A stretch of DNA of 64,000 nucleotides from Nocardia terpenica (GTDB lineage: Bacteria; Actinomycetota; Actinomycetes; Mycobacteriales; Mycobacteriaceae). A model generated the notes under the pieces. It worked only from the letters and a program-made list of their open reading frames with translations. It had not been told where the DNA came from and ran no database searches. This document shows, one piece after another, positions 1 through 7,305 of this stretch (its first letter is position 1; the number at the start of each line of letters is the position of its first letter). The position numbers and the translations under genes were made by a program. Location of the stretch: assembly GCF_013186535.1 (NCBI RefSeq), contig NZ_JABMCZ010000005.1, positions 1,364,001 to 1,428,000 of the forward strand, written 5' to 3'.

Positions 1-2
1 GG

Positions 3-449
3 GCCCGCCTGCTCGACGCCGAGGCCCCGCACACCTGCGATGCCGTCTGGGACGCCCTCCCCCAGGAGGGCGACGCCTTCCACGCCAAATACGCCCGCAA
101 CGAGGTCTACACCCTGGTCCCCCGCCTCACCGCCGCCCCGCACCGCGAAAACCCCACGGTCACACCGATTCCCGGCGACGTCTGCCTCTTCGACTTCGAA
201 CCCTGGGAAATAGGCAACCCCGCCTACGGCTACACCCCCGGCTCCACCGCCCACGCCAGCCAGGGCGCCACCGACCTGGCCCTCTTCTACGGCCGCAACA
301 ACCTACTGATCAACGGCGACATGGGGTGGGTCCCCGGCAATGTCTTCGCGACCATCGAAGAGGGCTTGGCGGACATCGCGACTGCCTGCAACGCCCTGTG
401 GCTGCGGGGAGTGGAGGGCGAAACCCTCGCCTTCGCCCGCGCCGAATAG
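3..449 (+). CDS. DUF3830-like protein, 3' part
   Basis: The open frame runs in from the left edge and stops at TAG 447-449, so only the last 148 codons are present. The visible part contains an acidic, aromatic stretch (GDVCLFDFEPWE), a Gly/Tyr-rich segment followed by ALFYGRNN, and a C-terminal helix ending near ALWLRGVEGETL. This pattern resembles DUF3830, a cyclophilin-like beta-barrel family of unknown reaction. From general knowledge, DUF3830 genes often sit near Asp/Glu racemase-superfamily genes and amidases; such genes occur at 10-14 kb here but are not adjacent. Family assignment is from memory of the conserved pattern. The start codon lies outside the window. Confidence 0.6.
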   Translation, partial: ARLLDAEAPHTCDAVWDALPQEGDAFHAKYARNEVYTLVPRLTAAPHRENPTVTPIPGDVCLFDFEPWEIGNPAYGYTPGSTAHASQGATDLALFYGRNNLLINGDMGWVPGNVFATIEEGLADIATACNALWLRGVEGETLAFARAE

Positions 450-460
450 CGCCGAACCTC

Positions 461-1108
461 TCACTGGTACCAGAAATTCACATTGCTCCAGGTCACGGCG
501 ATAGGTCCGGTGCCGCTGGCGGTTTCGTAGGCGCCGAACTTGTCGTAGAAGTCGCCGCCGGGGGCGTTGGTGTCCTCGTAGGCGAGGTTGCCGTTGATGT
601 AGACCTTCAGGTCGTTGGTGGCGGTGTTGTGGATGGTGTCGACCTGGACCGGGGTGCCGTCGGTGGCGGTGCCCGCGGGGGCGATCTCGGCGCCGCCTTC
701 GACGTTGTAGAGGCGGCGGGACTTGTCCACGGCCAGCATGAAGTAGGGGCCGTTGTCGCCGTTGAAGGTCTGCTTCAACGAGATTCGATCGCCGGTCATG
801 CTCTGGATGGTGAAAGTTCCTGCGAACTGGCGGGTTCCGGTGGAGTAGTTCTGACCGTCGTCGGCGTAGTTCTTGAATCGGCGTTCGGCGCGCTCCTTGC
901 CATTGCTACACGCGTCGCGCAGGCCGCCGGAGCTGGCGGGCAGGGTGAAGGTCAGGCCGTCGGCCTGGCCTCCGGCGCACAGCTGCACGTCGTACTGCGG
1001 GGAGTCCGGCGTCCACTGTCCGGGTCCGATCGGATCCGCGGCGGCGCTTGGCACCGCCCATAATAGGCAGACAAAGAATATGGATACCAGAACGAGTAAT
1101 TTCTTCAC
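461..1108 (-). CDS. Secreted jelly-roll (polysaccharide-lyase-like) protein
   Basis: 215 aa starting at GTG 1108, with a run of G (GGGGGGAT) about 10 nt upstream as ribosome site. Residues 1-24 are a clear Sec signal peptide (Lys-Lys, hydrophobic core, cleavage after SAAA). The mature part carries ERRFKNY, FAGTFTIQS, VDTIHN, LKVYINGNLAYED and a C-terminal YDKFGAYET/TWSNVNFWYQ beta-strand pair. This is the alternating-strand pattern of concanavalin-like jelly rolls such as alginate lyase families PL7/PL20. Several expected catalytic positions (for example a QIH-like motif) are only approximately matched by DTIHN, so lyase activity is unproven; it could be a carbohydrate-binding or glucanase-like protein. 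It is convergent with the preceding gene and seems monocistronic. Confidence 0.7.
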   Translation of the reverse strand: MKKLLVLVSIFFVCLLWAVPSAAADPIGPGQWTPDSPQYDVQLCAGGQADGLTFTLPASSGGLRDACSNGKERAERRFKNYADDGQNYSTGTRQFAGTFTIQSMTGDRISLKQTFNGDNGPYFMLAVDKSRRLYNVEGGAEIAPAGTATDGTPVQVDTIHNTATNDLKVYINGNLAYEDTNAPGGDFYDKFGAYETASGTGPIAVTWSNVNFWYQ

Positions 1109-1200
1109 GATAAAATAATCCCCCCGAATTGCCTTGCCGCACCGGCGATCCCCGATGTCGAAGCGGTATCACTCGATGCGCGTCGAATTCGTCGCCGGGA

Positions 1201-2220
1201 TTATGCGATGCGTACGCCGCGGCGGTCCGGCTCGCCGTCCAGCAGCGCGGCGCCGAGCGTGGTCACCTCGTGCTGCATGGTGTTGCGGTAGCGGCGGCTG
1301 TCGACGAGTCCGGCGCGGCGCAGGATGGAGGCGTGCTCGCTCGCCGTCGCGGGTGAAATACCGAGGCGGCGAGCGAGTTCGGTGGTGGTGCAGCCCGCCG
1401 CGATCGCCTCCAGCGCGGCCGCGCGGGTGCGCCCGAGCAGCGCGACGAGCGCCTCGCCGCCGGGGCGGGGACCCCACGCCGCCACCAGATCCGAGGGCTG
1501 CCGCAGCACGGGAACGACGAGCTGCGGCGAGGCATCGGCATCGACCGTGGATTTCAGCAATACCGGATCGGGCCACGCGAAAAGGGACGGGACAACCACC
1601 AACCCGCGACCACCGAGGTGCAGGTCGCCCGAGGAGTAGCGGATGGGAATGTCGAGAACCGGTGCGCGCCAACGGCCCGGCAGCTCGGCGAGCAGGCGTT
1701 CGACGCCCTCGGTGGCCAGGGTCCGGGCCATCCGCTCGTAGGCGAGGTCGAGGTGGGTCTGCACGTGCACCCAGCGACCGGCGAAGGCCACCGAGTGGAA
1801 CGTCTCGACCGCGGTCACGACCTCGCGCAGCGTCCCGCCGTCGCGGTCGGACAGTTTCACCGCCCACTCGGGAATCACCCTGGCGCCCTGGCGAATCCGC
1901 CGATTCAGTGCCTCGTCCACCTCGCGGCGGAGCTCGTCGCGCGAGGCCAGCCGTAGCGCCTCGACGCCCTCGGGCAACGACCGCGTGCTCCGGACGGGGG
2001 TGATCAGATCGACGAAACAGGAGTCGGGCGGGAGGAGTTCGGCGAGCAACCCGAAATCGTCCGGGATCCCCGCGCACACCTGCCGCCGCCAGCCGTCGAA
2101 CAGCGCCGCGCCGGTGTGCTGAAACATCCTGGCGGCCAGGACCGTCTCCCCGAACGCGCCGAGCGAGGCGCCGACGCGGACCCGCATCAGATCATCGGGC
2201 GTGAAGTGGATCCGCTTCAT
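1201..2220 (-). CDS. ArsR-type winged-helix regulator with DUF5937-like N-terminus
   Basis: 339 aa beginning MKRIHFTPDDLMRVRV. The first ~240 residues form the long N-terminal region found in actinobacterial ArsR-like regulators (DUF5937 type). The last ~90 residues are a winged helix: a helix-turn-helix around TTELARRLGISPATASEH and a wing with SRRYRNTMQHEVT. No Cys-rich metal site is visible, so sensing is probably not metal-based. The gene follows the 55-aa ORF at 2267-2434 on the same strand with 46 bp between them, suggesting co-transcription. The target is unknown; autoregulation is a reasonable guess only. Confidence 0.8.
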   Translation of the reverse strand: MKRIHFTPDDLMRVRVGASLGAFGETVLAARMFQHTGAALFDGWRRQVCAGIPDDFGLLAELLPPDSCFVDLITPVRSTRSLPEGVEALRLASRDELRREVDEALNRRIRQGARVIPEWAVKLSDRDGGTLREVVTAVETFHSVAFAGRWVHVQTHLDLAYERMARTLATEGVERLLAELPGRWRAPVLDIPIRYSSGDLHLGGRGLVVVPSLFAWPDPVLLKSTVDADASPQLVVPVLRQPSDLVAAWGPRPGGEALVALLGRTRAAALEAIAAGCTTTELARRLGISPATASEHASILRRAGLVDSRRYRNTMQHEVTTLGAALLDGEPDRRGVRIA

Positions 2221-2266
2221 GCACCGCTCCTCCCGTCACCATTCCGCCACTACGGCCGGTCCTCGT

Positions 2267-2434
2267 CTACCGCGCCGCGAGGAACGGATCCAACCGCACC
2301 AGCAACTCTCCCACCGTAGGCGCCGACGCCACCGGCCGCACCCGCTCCGGCTCGCTCACCTGCCACCGCGGGATTCGCCACCCGCGCCGCCGCCCGACAA
2401 CCTCTTCGGCGTGCGCTTCCATGCATTGCGTCAT
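2267..2434 (-). CDS. Small hypothetical protein, 55 aa
   Basis: A 55-codon frame starts at ATG 2434 with a strong Shine-Dalgarno GGGAGG five bases upstream, and stops at TAG 2267. Codon third positions are strongly G/C, as in the neighbouring genes. The protein has an acidic N-terminus, a basic GRRRGWRIPRW patch, then RPVASAPTVGELL and a C-terminal LDPFLAAR. There is no signal peptide, membrane segment or recognisable domain. It sits 46 bp upstream of the ArsR-type regulator in the same orientation, so the two may form an operon. I do not recognise the family. Confidence 0.6.
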   Translation of the reverse strand: MTQCMEAHAEEVVGRRRGWRIPRWQVSEPERVRPVASAPTVGELLVRLDPFLAAR

Positions 2435-2840
2435 TCCGACCTCCCGAATTTCGACACCGTGGGCCAGCGTATGAACGCACGATCCACCCCGCACCCTCTT
2501 TCGGCTCAGACCGAAACACCCCGGCAACCCGACGCCGTGTCGGTCTTCCTCCCGGCGGCGCGACACCCCATCGATAGCGCACGCGGTGCGAAGTGGCCTA
2601 CCTCTCATTATTCGATTCAGTATTCAACCGCATGATTCCGAGTTCAATTTGCTGCGAATCTTTTTCATCGATAGCCAGCCTTCCGACCAGCCTTTTTGCC
2701 TGAGCTACAAGGTTACTCTCAGGTCTGTCAGGCGGTTCTCAGGATCGTTTGGTTTGCTGACATTGCCCGCCCGATTTGGGCGGATCTCTCCAACGCTGAA
2801 TTGAAATGAGTTGCCCGTGAGAACGAGATCGGTTTCGGGA
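2435..2840. other. Divergent intergenic region, AT-richer than surroundings
   Basis: About 400 bases between the 55-aa ORF (minus strand) and the repeat protein (plus strand). No convincing ORF is seen. The right half (about 2590-2810) is clearly AT-richer than the coding DNA and contains a direct repeat of TCTCAGG at 2717 and 2737. It also holds a short stem CCGCCC-gattt-GGGCGG near 2768-2784, immediately before the coding start. Confidence 0.5.
2717..2743 (+). promoter_or_regulatory. Direct repeat TCTCAGG x2, candidate response-regulator box
   Basis: TCTCAGG occurs at 2717-2723 and again at 2737-2743, a 20-bp period (about two helical turns), with an extra GTCAGG between. Direct repeats with this spacing are typical of OmpR-family response regulators, and CTCAG-type repeats are reminiscent of mycobacterial MprA sites. 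Position about 100 bp upstream of a secreted-protein gene fits an envelope-stress promoter. This is inference; no -10 element was confidently placed. Confidence 0.3.
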
Positions 2841-3719
2841 ATGAAGAACAGAACTACGGCCGCCGTGGTCGCCGCGGCGATCGCGGTGGGTCCGATTGCC
2901 GTTGCCGCCGTACCGGCTTCCGCAGACCCGGCCGCGACCCAGCCGACGGGAACCGTCGCGCCCGCACCCGACTCGTCCACCACGACCACCGAGCCCGACA
3001 CCACCGCCAAGCCCGCCGGACCCGACACCACCGTCAGGCCCGCCGAACGCGACACCACCACGGAGCCCGCCACATCCGGCACGGCCACACACACCACCGA
3101 CTCCGGTACCCAGACGGACCCGATCGACACGCCGACGACGAAACCTCCGGTCCCGAACCCCGATCCGGACTACGGTCCCGACGGATACGACAAGTCCGGG
3201 TTCGACCGCCAAGGATTCGACCGCCAGGGCTTCGACCGCCAAGGTTTCGATCGCCAGGGATACAACCGTGACGGCTACGACCGCTGGGGCAAGCCGCGGC
3301 CCACCGACGACGACCGCCGATACGACCGCGACGGCTACGACCAATTCGGTTACGACCGATGGGGTTTCGACCGTTGGGGCCGCGACCGCGACGGGTACGA
3401 CCGCTCGGGCTTCGACCGCTGGGGCCGCGACCGCGCCGGATACGACCGGGCGGGCTTCGACCGCAACGGGTACGACCGCTGGGGCAACGACCGCAACGGG
3501 AACAACCGCGGAGGTATCAACCGCAACGGCAATCGCCCCGACGACAACCGCCGTCCGCCCGCCCCGGCACCCGCGCCGCCCGCCAAGCGACCGCTGCCCG
3601 ACGCGGTCGACCGCTTCCTCGGCCAGCTCCCGCCGCCCGTCGAGCAGGCCGTCCGCCCGCCGGTGGAGGCCGCCTTCGACATCCTCCCCGTGCTGCACGA
3701 TCTGCCGTGGCCGCGGTGA
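2841..3719 (+). CDS. Secreted protein with G(Y/F)DRxG pentapeptide repeats
   Basis: 292 aa if started at ATG 2841; an upstream GTG at 2817 or TTG at 2811 would add 8-10 residues to the signal-peptide n-region. Residues 1-28 are a Sec signal peptide ending PASA-DP. A Thr/Pro/Asp-rich spacer (about 30-105) follows, then about 20 tandem five-residue units of the form G-(Y/F/R/N)-D-R-x (for example GFDRQ, GYDRW, GYDRD) over about 120 residues. A Pro-rich linker and a C-terminal helix ending LPWPR complete it. There is no LPXTG motif or TM anchor. The repeat has alternating aromatic and Asp/Arg residues and may form a surface or ligand-binding array. Function unknown. It is convergent with the ABC exporter genes, 19 bp apart. 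Confidence 0.75.
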   Translation: MKNRTTAAVVAAAIAVGPIAVAAVPASADPAATQPTGTVAPAPDSSTTTTEPDTTAKPAGPDTTVRPAERDTTTEPATSGTATHTTDSGTQTDPIDTPTTKPPVPNPDPDYGPDGYDKSGFDRQGFDRQGFDRQGFDRQGYNRDGYDRWGKPRPTDDDRRYDRDGYDQFGYDRWGFDRWGRDRDGYDRSGFDRWGRDRAGYDRAGFDRNGYDRWGNDRNGNNRGGINRNGNRPDDNRRPPAPAPAPPAKRPLPDAVDRFLGQLPPPVEQAVRPPVEAAFDILPVLHDLPWPR

Positions 3720-3738
3720 GCGGTCACCGGCGGAATGC

Positions 3739-4944
3739 TCAGCGCCCCAGGGCGAGTGCGGTGCGCAGCGATACCCGGCTGCCGGTGAGCAGCACCGCAT
3801 TGCGGTAGATCCGGCCCGCCACCCCGGCGACGATGCCGAGCGTGACGATCGTCAGCACGATGGCGACGGCCATCTGCCACCCCGCGACGCCGTAGGTCGC
3901 GCGCATCGGCATCACCACCGGGGAGAAGAACGGTATCAGCGAAAGCGCCGTCGCCGCAGGGCCGTTCGGGTTGCTGGGCACGACGGTCTGCCCGATCAGA
4001 TAGGCGGCGATGATCACGACCGTGACCGGCGTCGCGACCGAGGCCAGATCCTCCTGACGGGAGACCAGCGAGGCCGCCGCCGCAATGAGCAAGGCGTAGA
4101 GGAAGTATCCGAGCAAATACCACAGCAGCGCCCACCCGGCCACGCTCGCGACCACGCCCACCGACAGGTGCAGCACCCCGGTCGCGATCGCCGCCCCGGC
4201 GCCCGCCACGGCCAGCAGCATGACCTGCACGATGGTCACCACGCCGATGCCGAGTACCTTGCCCGCCAACAGTTCCCACGGGCGGATGGTCGCCAGCAGC
4301 AGCTCCACGATCCGGTTCGCCTTCTCCTCCACCACCCCCTGGCCGGTGAGCTGCACGCTGATCACCAGCATCACGTAGGTGAGGATGCCGATCACCGAGG
4401 CCATGCCGATGCGGGCGCTGTGATGCTGGTCCACCGGTTGCAGCGCCCGCACATTCACCGACGCCGAGGCCACCGCGCGCTCGACCGCGACCGGGTCGCC
4501 GTGCAGCGCGGTGATCTGCTGGTTCAACGCGATCTGCCGCGCCGCCAGGTCGAAGGCGGTCTGAAGTCCGCCGGGCAGCGTCGATTTCGTCATGACCTGT
4601 AGCCGTCCCGCGTCGGCGCCGACCACCACGGCCGCGAGGCCGCCGTCGCGCACCTGCTGTTCACCGGCGGTCCCGTCGACCACCGCGGTGTGGATCCGCT
4701 GCCCGGCCGTCTGCCCGGCGGCGACCAGAACCTGTTGGAACGCCGCGGTATTCGCCGTCACCCCCACCTGCTGCGCGGCGGGTGCGTTGTTGCGGTTGAG
4801 GAAGTGGAACAGCAGCACGGTGCCCACCACGGCCAGCACCAGCACCGCGGTGATCACCAGGAAGGACCGCGACCGCAGCCGGGCATCGATCTCACGCCCG
4901 GCGACCAGCCGAATCGCCTGCGGCGCAGACACATGCGAGCTCAT
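3739..4944 (-). CDS. ABC-2 type exporter permease (NatB-like)
   Basis: 401 aa. The ATG at 4944 overlaps the TGA of the ATPase gene (ATGA), fixing start and translational coupling. The topology is that of NatB/YhaP permeases: one TM helix near residues 28-50, a large extracytoplasmic domain (about 50-185), then five or so TM helices from about 190 to 380. The cytoplasmic ends include VEEKANRIVELLLATIRPWELLAGK, the conserved coupling region of this family. It pairs with the upstream ATPase to form a Na+ or drug/peptide export ABC system; the substrate cannot be read from sequence. Confidence 0.85.
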   Translation of the reverse strand: MSSHVSAPQAIRLVAGREIDARLRSRSFLVITAVLVLAVVGTVLLFHFLNRNNAPAAQQVGVTANTAAFQQVLVAAGQTAGQRIHTAVVDGTAGEQQVRDGGLAAVVVGADAGRLQVMTKSTLPGGLQTAFDLAARQIALNQQITALHGDPVAVERAVASASVNVRALQPVDQHHSARIGMASVIGILTYVMLVISVQLTGQGVVEEKANRIVELLLATIRPWELLAGKVLGIGVVTIVQVMLLAVAGAGAAIATGVLHLSVGVVASVAGWALLWYLLGYFLYALLIAAAASLVSRQEDLASVATPVTVVIIAAYLIGQTVVPSNPNGPAATALSLIPFFSPVVMPMRATYGVAGWQMAVAIVLTIVTLGIVAGVAGRIYRNAVLLTGSRVSLRTALALGR

Positions 4945-5843
4945 GCCGCCTCCGTCTCCGCGACCACGTCGCGGAACAGTTCGGTGAGAGTGGGCAGTAC
5001 CCGGGCGAATTCGCGCACCGGACCGGCCGCGAGCGCGGCGGCGAGCACCCGCTGATCGTCGGATCCGTCCGCCATGCGCAGGATCCAGCGCGAACCGGTG
5101 CGGCTGTCGACGGTCACGCCCGGCAGCCCGGCGGTCCAGTCGTCGGCGACGCCGGGCGCATCGATGGCGAGCCGGTCCGGACCGCGGCCGCGCAGCTCGG
5201 CCACCGTGCCGCAGGCCACCATGGCGCCGTTGCGGACGATGCCGACCCGATCGCAGATGCGCTCGACCAGATCGAGCTGGTGGGAGGAGAACAGCACCGG
5301 GCTGCCCTTGTCGTCGCAGCGCTCGCGCAGCACGGAACTCATGACCTCGACCGCGACCGGGTCCAGCCCCGAGAAGGGTTCGTCCAGCACCAGGATGTCG
5401 GGGTCGTGCACCAGCGCCGTCGCCAGCTGCACACGCTGCTGATTGCCGAGGCTGAGCTTGAGCACATCGTCGCCCCCGCGGTGCTCGATGGCCAGCCGCC
5501 GCATCCACCGGTGCGCCGCCGCCTCCGCCTCGTCGGCCGAAAGCCCGTGCAGCCGAGAGAAATACCGCAGCTGCGCGGCCACCGTCATGCGCGGGTACAG
5601 CCCGCGCTCCTCGGGCATGTAGCCGATGCGCCGCCGCACCCCGAGATCCAGTGGCCGCCGCTCCCACCGGACCTCACCGGCATCGGCGGCCACCACGCCC
5701 ATCACGATGCGCATGGTGGTCGTCTTCCCGGCCCCGTTGGAACCAACGAAACCGAACAATTCCCCCTCGCGCACCTCGAAGGTCATGTCCGACAACGCGA
5801 CAACGTCACCGTAGCGCTTGCTCAGACCCGCGATCTCCAGCAC
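4941..5843 (-). CDS. ABC transporter ATP-binding protein (NatA-like)
   Basis: 300 aa. Walker A GSNGAGKT lies at residues 34-41, an LSLGNQQ signature (in place of LSGGQ) at 130-136, Walker B ILVLDEP at 150-156 and an H-loop SSHQLD after it. The C-terminal ~80 residues form the DUF4162-like extension common in NatA/CcmA-type exporters. It powers the permease encoded 4 bp overlapping downstream. The signature lacks the second Gly but keeps G-N-Q-Q-R, seen in this subfamily. No promoter was identified in the 129-bp divergent gap to the SnoaL-like gene. Confidence 0.9.
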   Translation of the reverse strand: MLEIAGLSKRYGDVVALSDMTFEVREGELFGFVGSNGAGKTTTMRIVMGVVAADAGEVRWERRPLDLGVRRRIGYMPEERGLYPRMTVAAQLRYFSRLHGLSADEAEAAAHRWMRRLAIEHRGGDDVLKLSLGNQQRVQLATALVHDPDILVLDEPFSGLDPVAVEVMSSVLRERCDDKGSPVLFSSHQLDLVERICDRVGIVRNGAMVACGTVAELRGRGPDRLAIDAPGVADDWTAGLPGVTVDSRTGSRWILRMADGSDDQRVLAAALAAGPVREFARVLPTLTELFRDVVAETEAA

Positions 5844-5972
5844 CCGGACTCCTTCCCGATCGGGCCCATCGTTGCACGGGACCCGGCCGGAGAGCGGCAG
5901 GTAGCGCCGGAACCGGAGCGTGGCGGCGAATTCTCGCCAGCGCCGGTCGGGTCGCCGACCGACAGTGATTCG

Positions 5973-6419
5973 GTGAGCATCTCATCGATCACCCCGCGAT
6001 CGGTCTTGGAAGGCATGTACGCCGCGGAGGCCGAGTACCTCGCCGCCGGTGGGCCGGGCCGGGCGTCGTTCGCCCCGCTGGCCCCGTTCTTCGCGCCCGA
6101 TGTCGCGCTGCACCAGGCCGAGGCCCTCCCCTACGGCGGTGTGTGGCGCGGCCACGCGGGCATGCAGCGGTTCTTTCTCGCCATGAGCGCGACCTGGGAG
6201 CGCTTCGACCTGTCCGATCAGCAGTTCCTGTCCGACACCGGTCAACTGGTGGTGCTGACCCAGGTGCGCGCCCGGGCCCGCGCGACCGGCCGCGAGCTCG
6301 AATTCCCCATCCTCCAGACGATTTCCGTCGAAAACGATCGCATCACCGAGGTCCGCCCGTTCTACTGGGACACCGCCGCCATCGCCGCCGCCTGCGCACC
6401 CGATCGGCCCGCACATTGA
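5973..6419 (+). CDS. SnoaL-like / NTF2-fold protein
   Basis: About 148 aa from GTG 5973; ATG 6015 is an alternative but its GGAAGG is too close. The sequence has the NTF2-like order: an N-terminal helix (GMYAAEAEYLAAG), FAPLAPFFAPDVALHQAEALPYGGVWRGHAGMQRFF, then strands ending ITEVRPFYWDTAAI. This family holds small polyketide cyclases, limonene-epoxide-hydrolase-like enzymes and many uncharacterised proteins. No specific catalytic set can be assigned. It is divergent from the ABC operon. Confidence 0.75.
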   Translation: MSISSITPRSVLEGMYAAEAEYLAAGGPGRASFAPLAPFFAPDVALHQAEALPYGGVWRGHAGMQRFFLAMSATWERFDLSDQQFLSDTGQLVVLTQVRARARATGRELEFPILQTISVENDRITEVRPFYWDTAAIAAACAPDRPAH

Positions 6420-6441
6420 CCGCCGCGGCAGCACGTTTTAC

Positions 6442-6472
6442 TATTTCGTGCCGTAGCCGTCGGCACGAAATA
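6442..6472 (+). promoter_or_regulatory. 12-bp perfect inverted repeat upstream of HTH gene
   Basis: Left arm TATTTCGTGCCG (6442-6453), 7-base spacer, right arm CGGCACGAAATA (6461-6472). It ends 14 bases before the ATG of the zinc-ribbon/HTH gene and begins 22 bases after the SnoaL-like stop. Its position suits an operator for autoregulation by the downstream regulator. It could instead form a hairpin ending the upstream transcript, but no U-tract follows. Confidence 0.5.
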
Positions 6473-6485
6473 CGAGAGGTGCGGG

Positions 6486-7256
6486 ATGGAGAGCGCAGCG
6501 GATCGGGTCTGCGAGGTGTGCGGCCGCCCCCTCCCCGCCTCCCCCGGGCGCGGCCGGATCCGCCGCTATTGCAGCGCAACCTGCCGGAGCGCGGCACGTC
6601 GGCACCGAGTTCGAGAGGCCGACGGGCAGCGCGTACGAGCGCCCGCCGATCAGGACTCCGTAAATAAACCCTTGACATCCGATCTCCGTCAAGGGAATGT
6701 TTACGACGTGGCCGCCGAACCGGCCTCGCCGCTGACCCAGGTGGCGAGCGCCCGCGACACCGCCCGCGCCGCCGAGAACGCGCTGCGCGCCGCGGTGGAC
6801 CGGGCCCGGGAGGCCGGCCACACCTGGCAGGAGATCGGGGAGGTGCTCGGCACCAGCAGGCAGGCCGCATTCCAGCGGTTCGGCCGGCACATCGACCCGC
6901 AGACCGGGGCCGTGGTGCCCAGAGAGGCGGAGACCGTGCGACCGGAACTCGCCGAGCACGCGATGGCGCTCATCGCCGCCTGGAGCGAGCAGCGGTGGGC
7001 CGAGGTCCGGCGCGACTTCGACGACCGGATGGCACGCGAGCTGTCGGAGGACCTGCTCGCGCGGGCCTGGGGCCAGACGGTCGGCATGGTCGGCCGCTAC
7101 GAGCACGCGGGCGAACCGTTCGTCCGGCAGGCGGGCGTGTTCACCGTGGTCTTCGTCCCGCTCCAGTTCGAGGCCGCGGAAATGACCGGGCAGGTGTTCT
7201 ACGACGACACCGGCAAGGTCGCGGGGCTGTTCCTCAAACCCATCGGTTCCGGGTAG
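6486..7256 (+). CDS. Zinc-ribbon / HTH regulator with DUF3887-like C-terminus
   Basis: 256 aa. N-terminal zinc ribbon CEVCGRPL...YCSATCRSAARRHR (Cys pairs near residues 9/12 and 29/33) resembles FCS-type fingers. A central helix-turn-helix (HTWQEIGEVLGTSRQAAFQRF, about 117-137) follows an Ala/Arg helix. The last ~100 residues (AERAMAL-type helix, VGMVGRYEHAGEPFV, TVVFVPLQFEAAEMTGQVFYDDTGKVAGLFLKP) resemble DUF3887. An unusually AT-rich stretch (6660-6704) lies inside the linker. The gene precedes the LpqF-like serine hydrolase by 49 bp, so they may form an operon; DUF3887 next to hydrolase domains is common in actinobacteria. Confidence 0.7.
   Translation: MESAADRVCEVCGRPLPASPGRGRIRRYCSATCRSAARRHRVREADGQRVRAPADQDSVNKPLTSDLRQGNVYDVAAEPASPLTQVASARDTARAAENALRAAVDRAREAGHTWQEIGEVLGTSRQAAFQRFGRHIDPQTGAVVPREAETVRPELAEHAMALIAAWSEQRWAEVRRDFDDRMARELSEDLLARAWGQTVGMVGRYEHAGEPFVRQAGVFTVVFVPLQFEAAEMTGQVFYDDTGKVAGLFLKPIGSG
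6660..6704 (+). promoter_or_regulatory. Intragenic imperfect inverted repeat, AT-rich
   Basis: Arms of 17 bases (6660-6676 and 6688-6704) flank an 11-base spacer; 14 of 17 positions pair, including the perfect core CCCTTGAC / GTCAAGGG. The element lies in the linker between the zinc ribbon and HTH of the regulator gene and contains a TTGACA hexamer at 6672-6677. It may be a silent operator, an internal promoter element, or merely a low-complexity linker; evidence is structural only. Confidence 0.3.
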
Positions 7257-7305
7257 CCGACCTCCGCCGGGGAGAAGGTCGAAACATGTTGCTACGGAGG
7301 ACATC

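Noticed and set aside
2739..3800. Minus-strand frame with Val/Ala-Glu repeats over the GFDRxG gene
   Set aside because: It is the antisense reading of the pentapeptide repeats; the plus strand has the signal peptide and the right codon bias.
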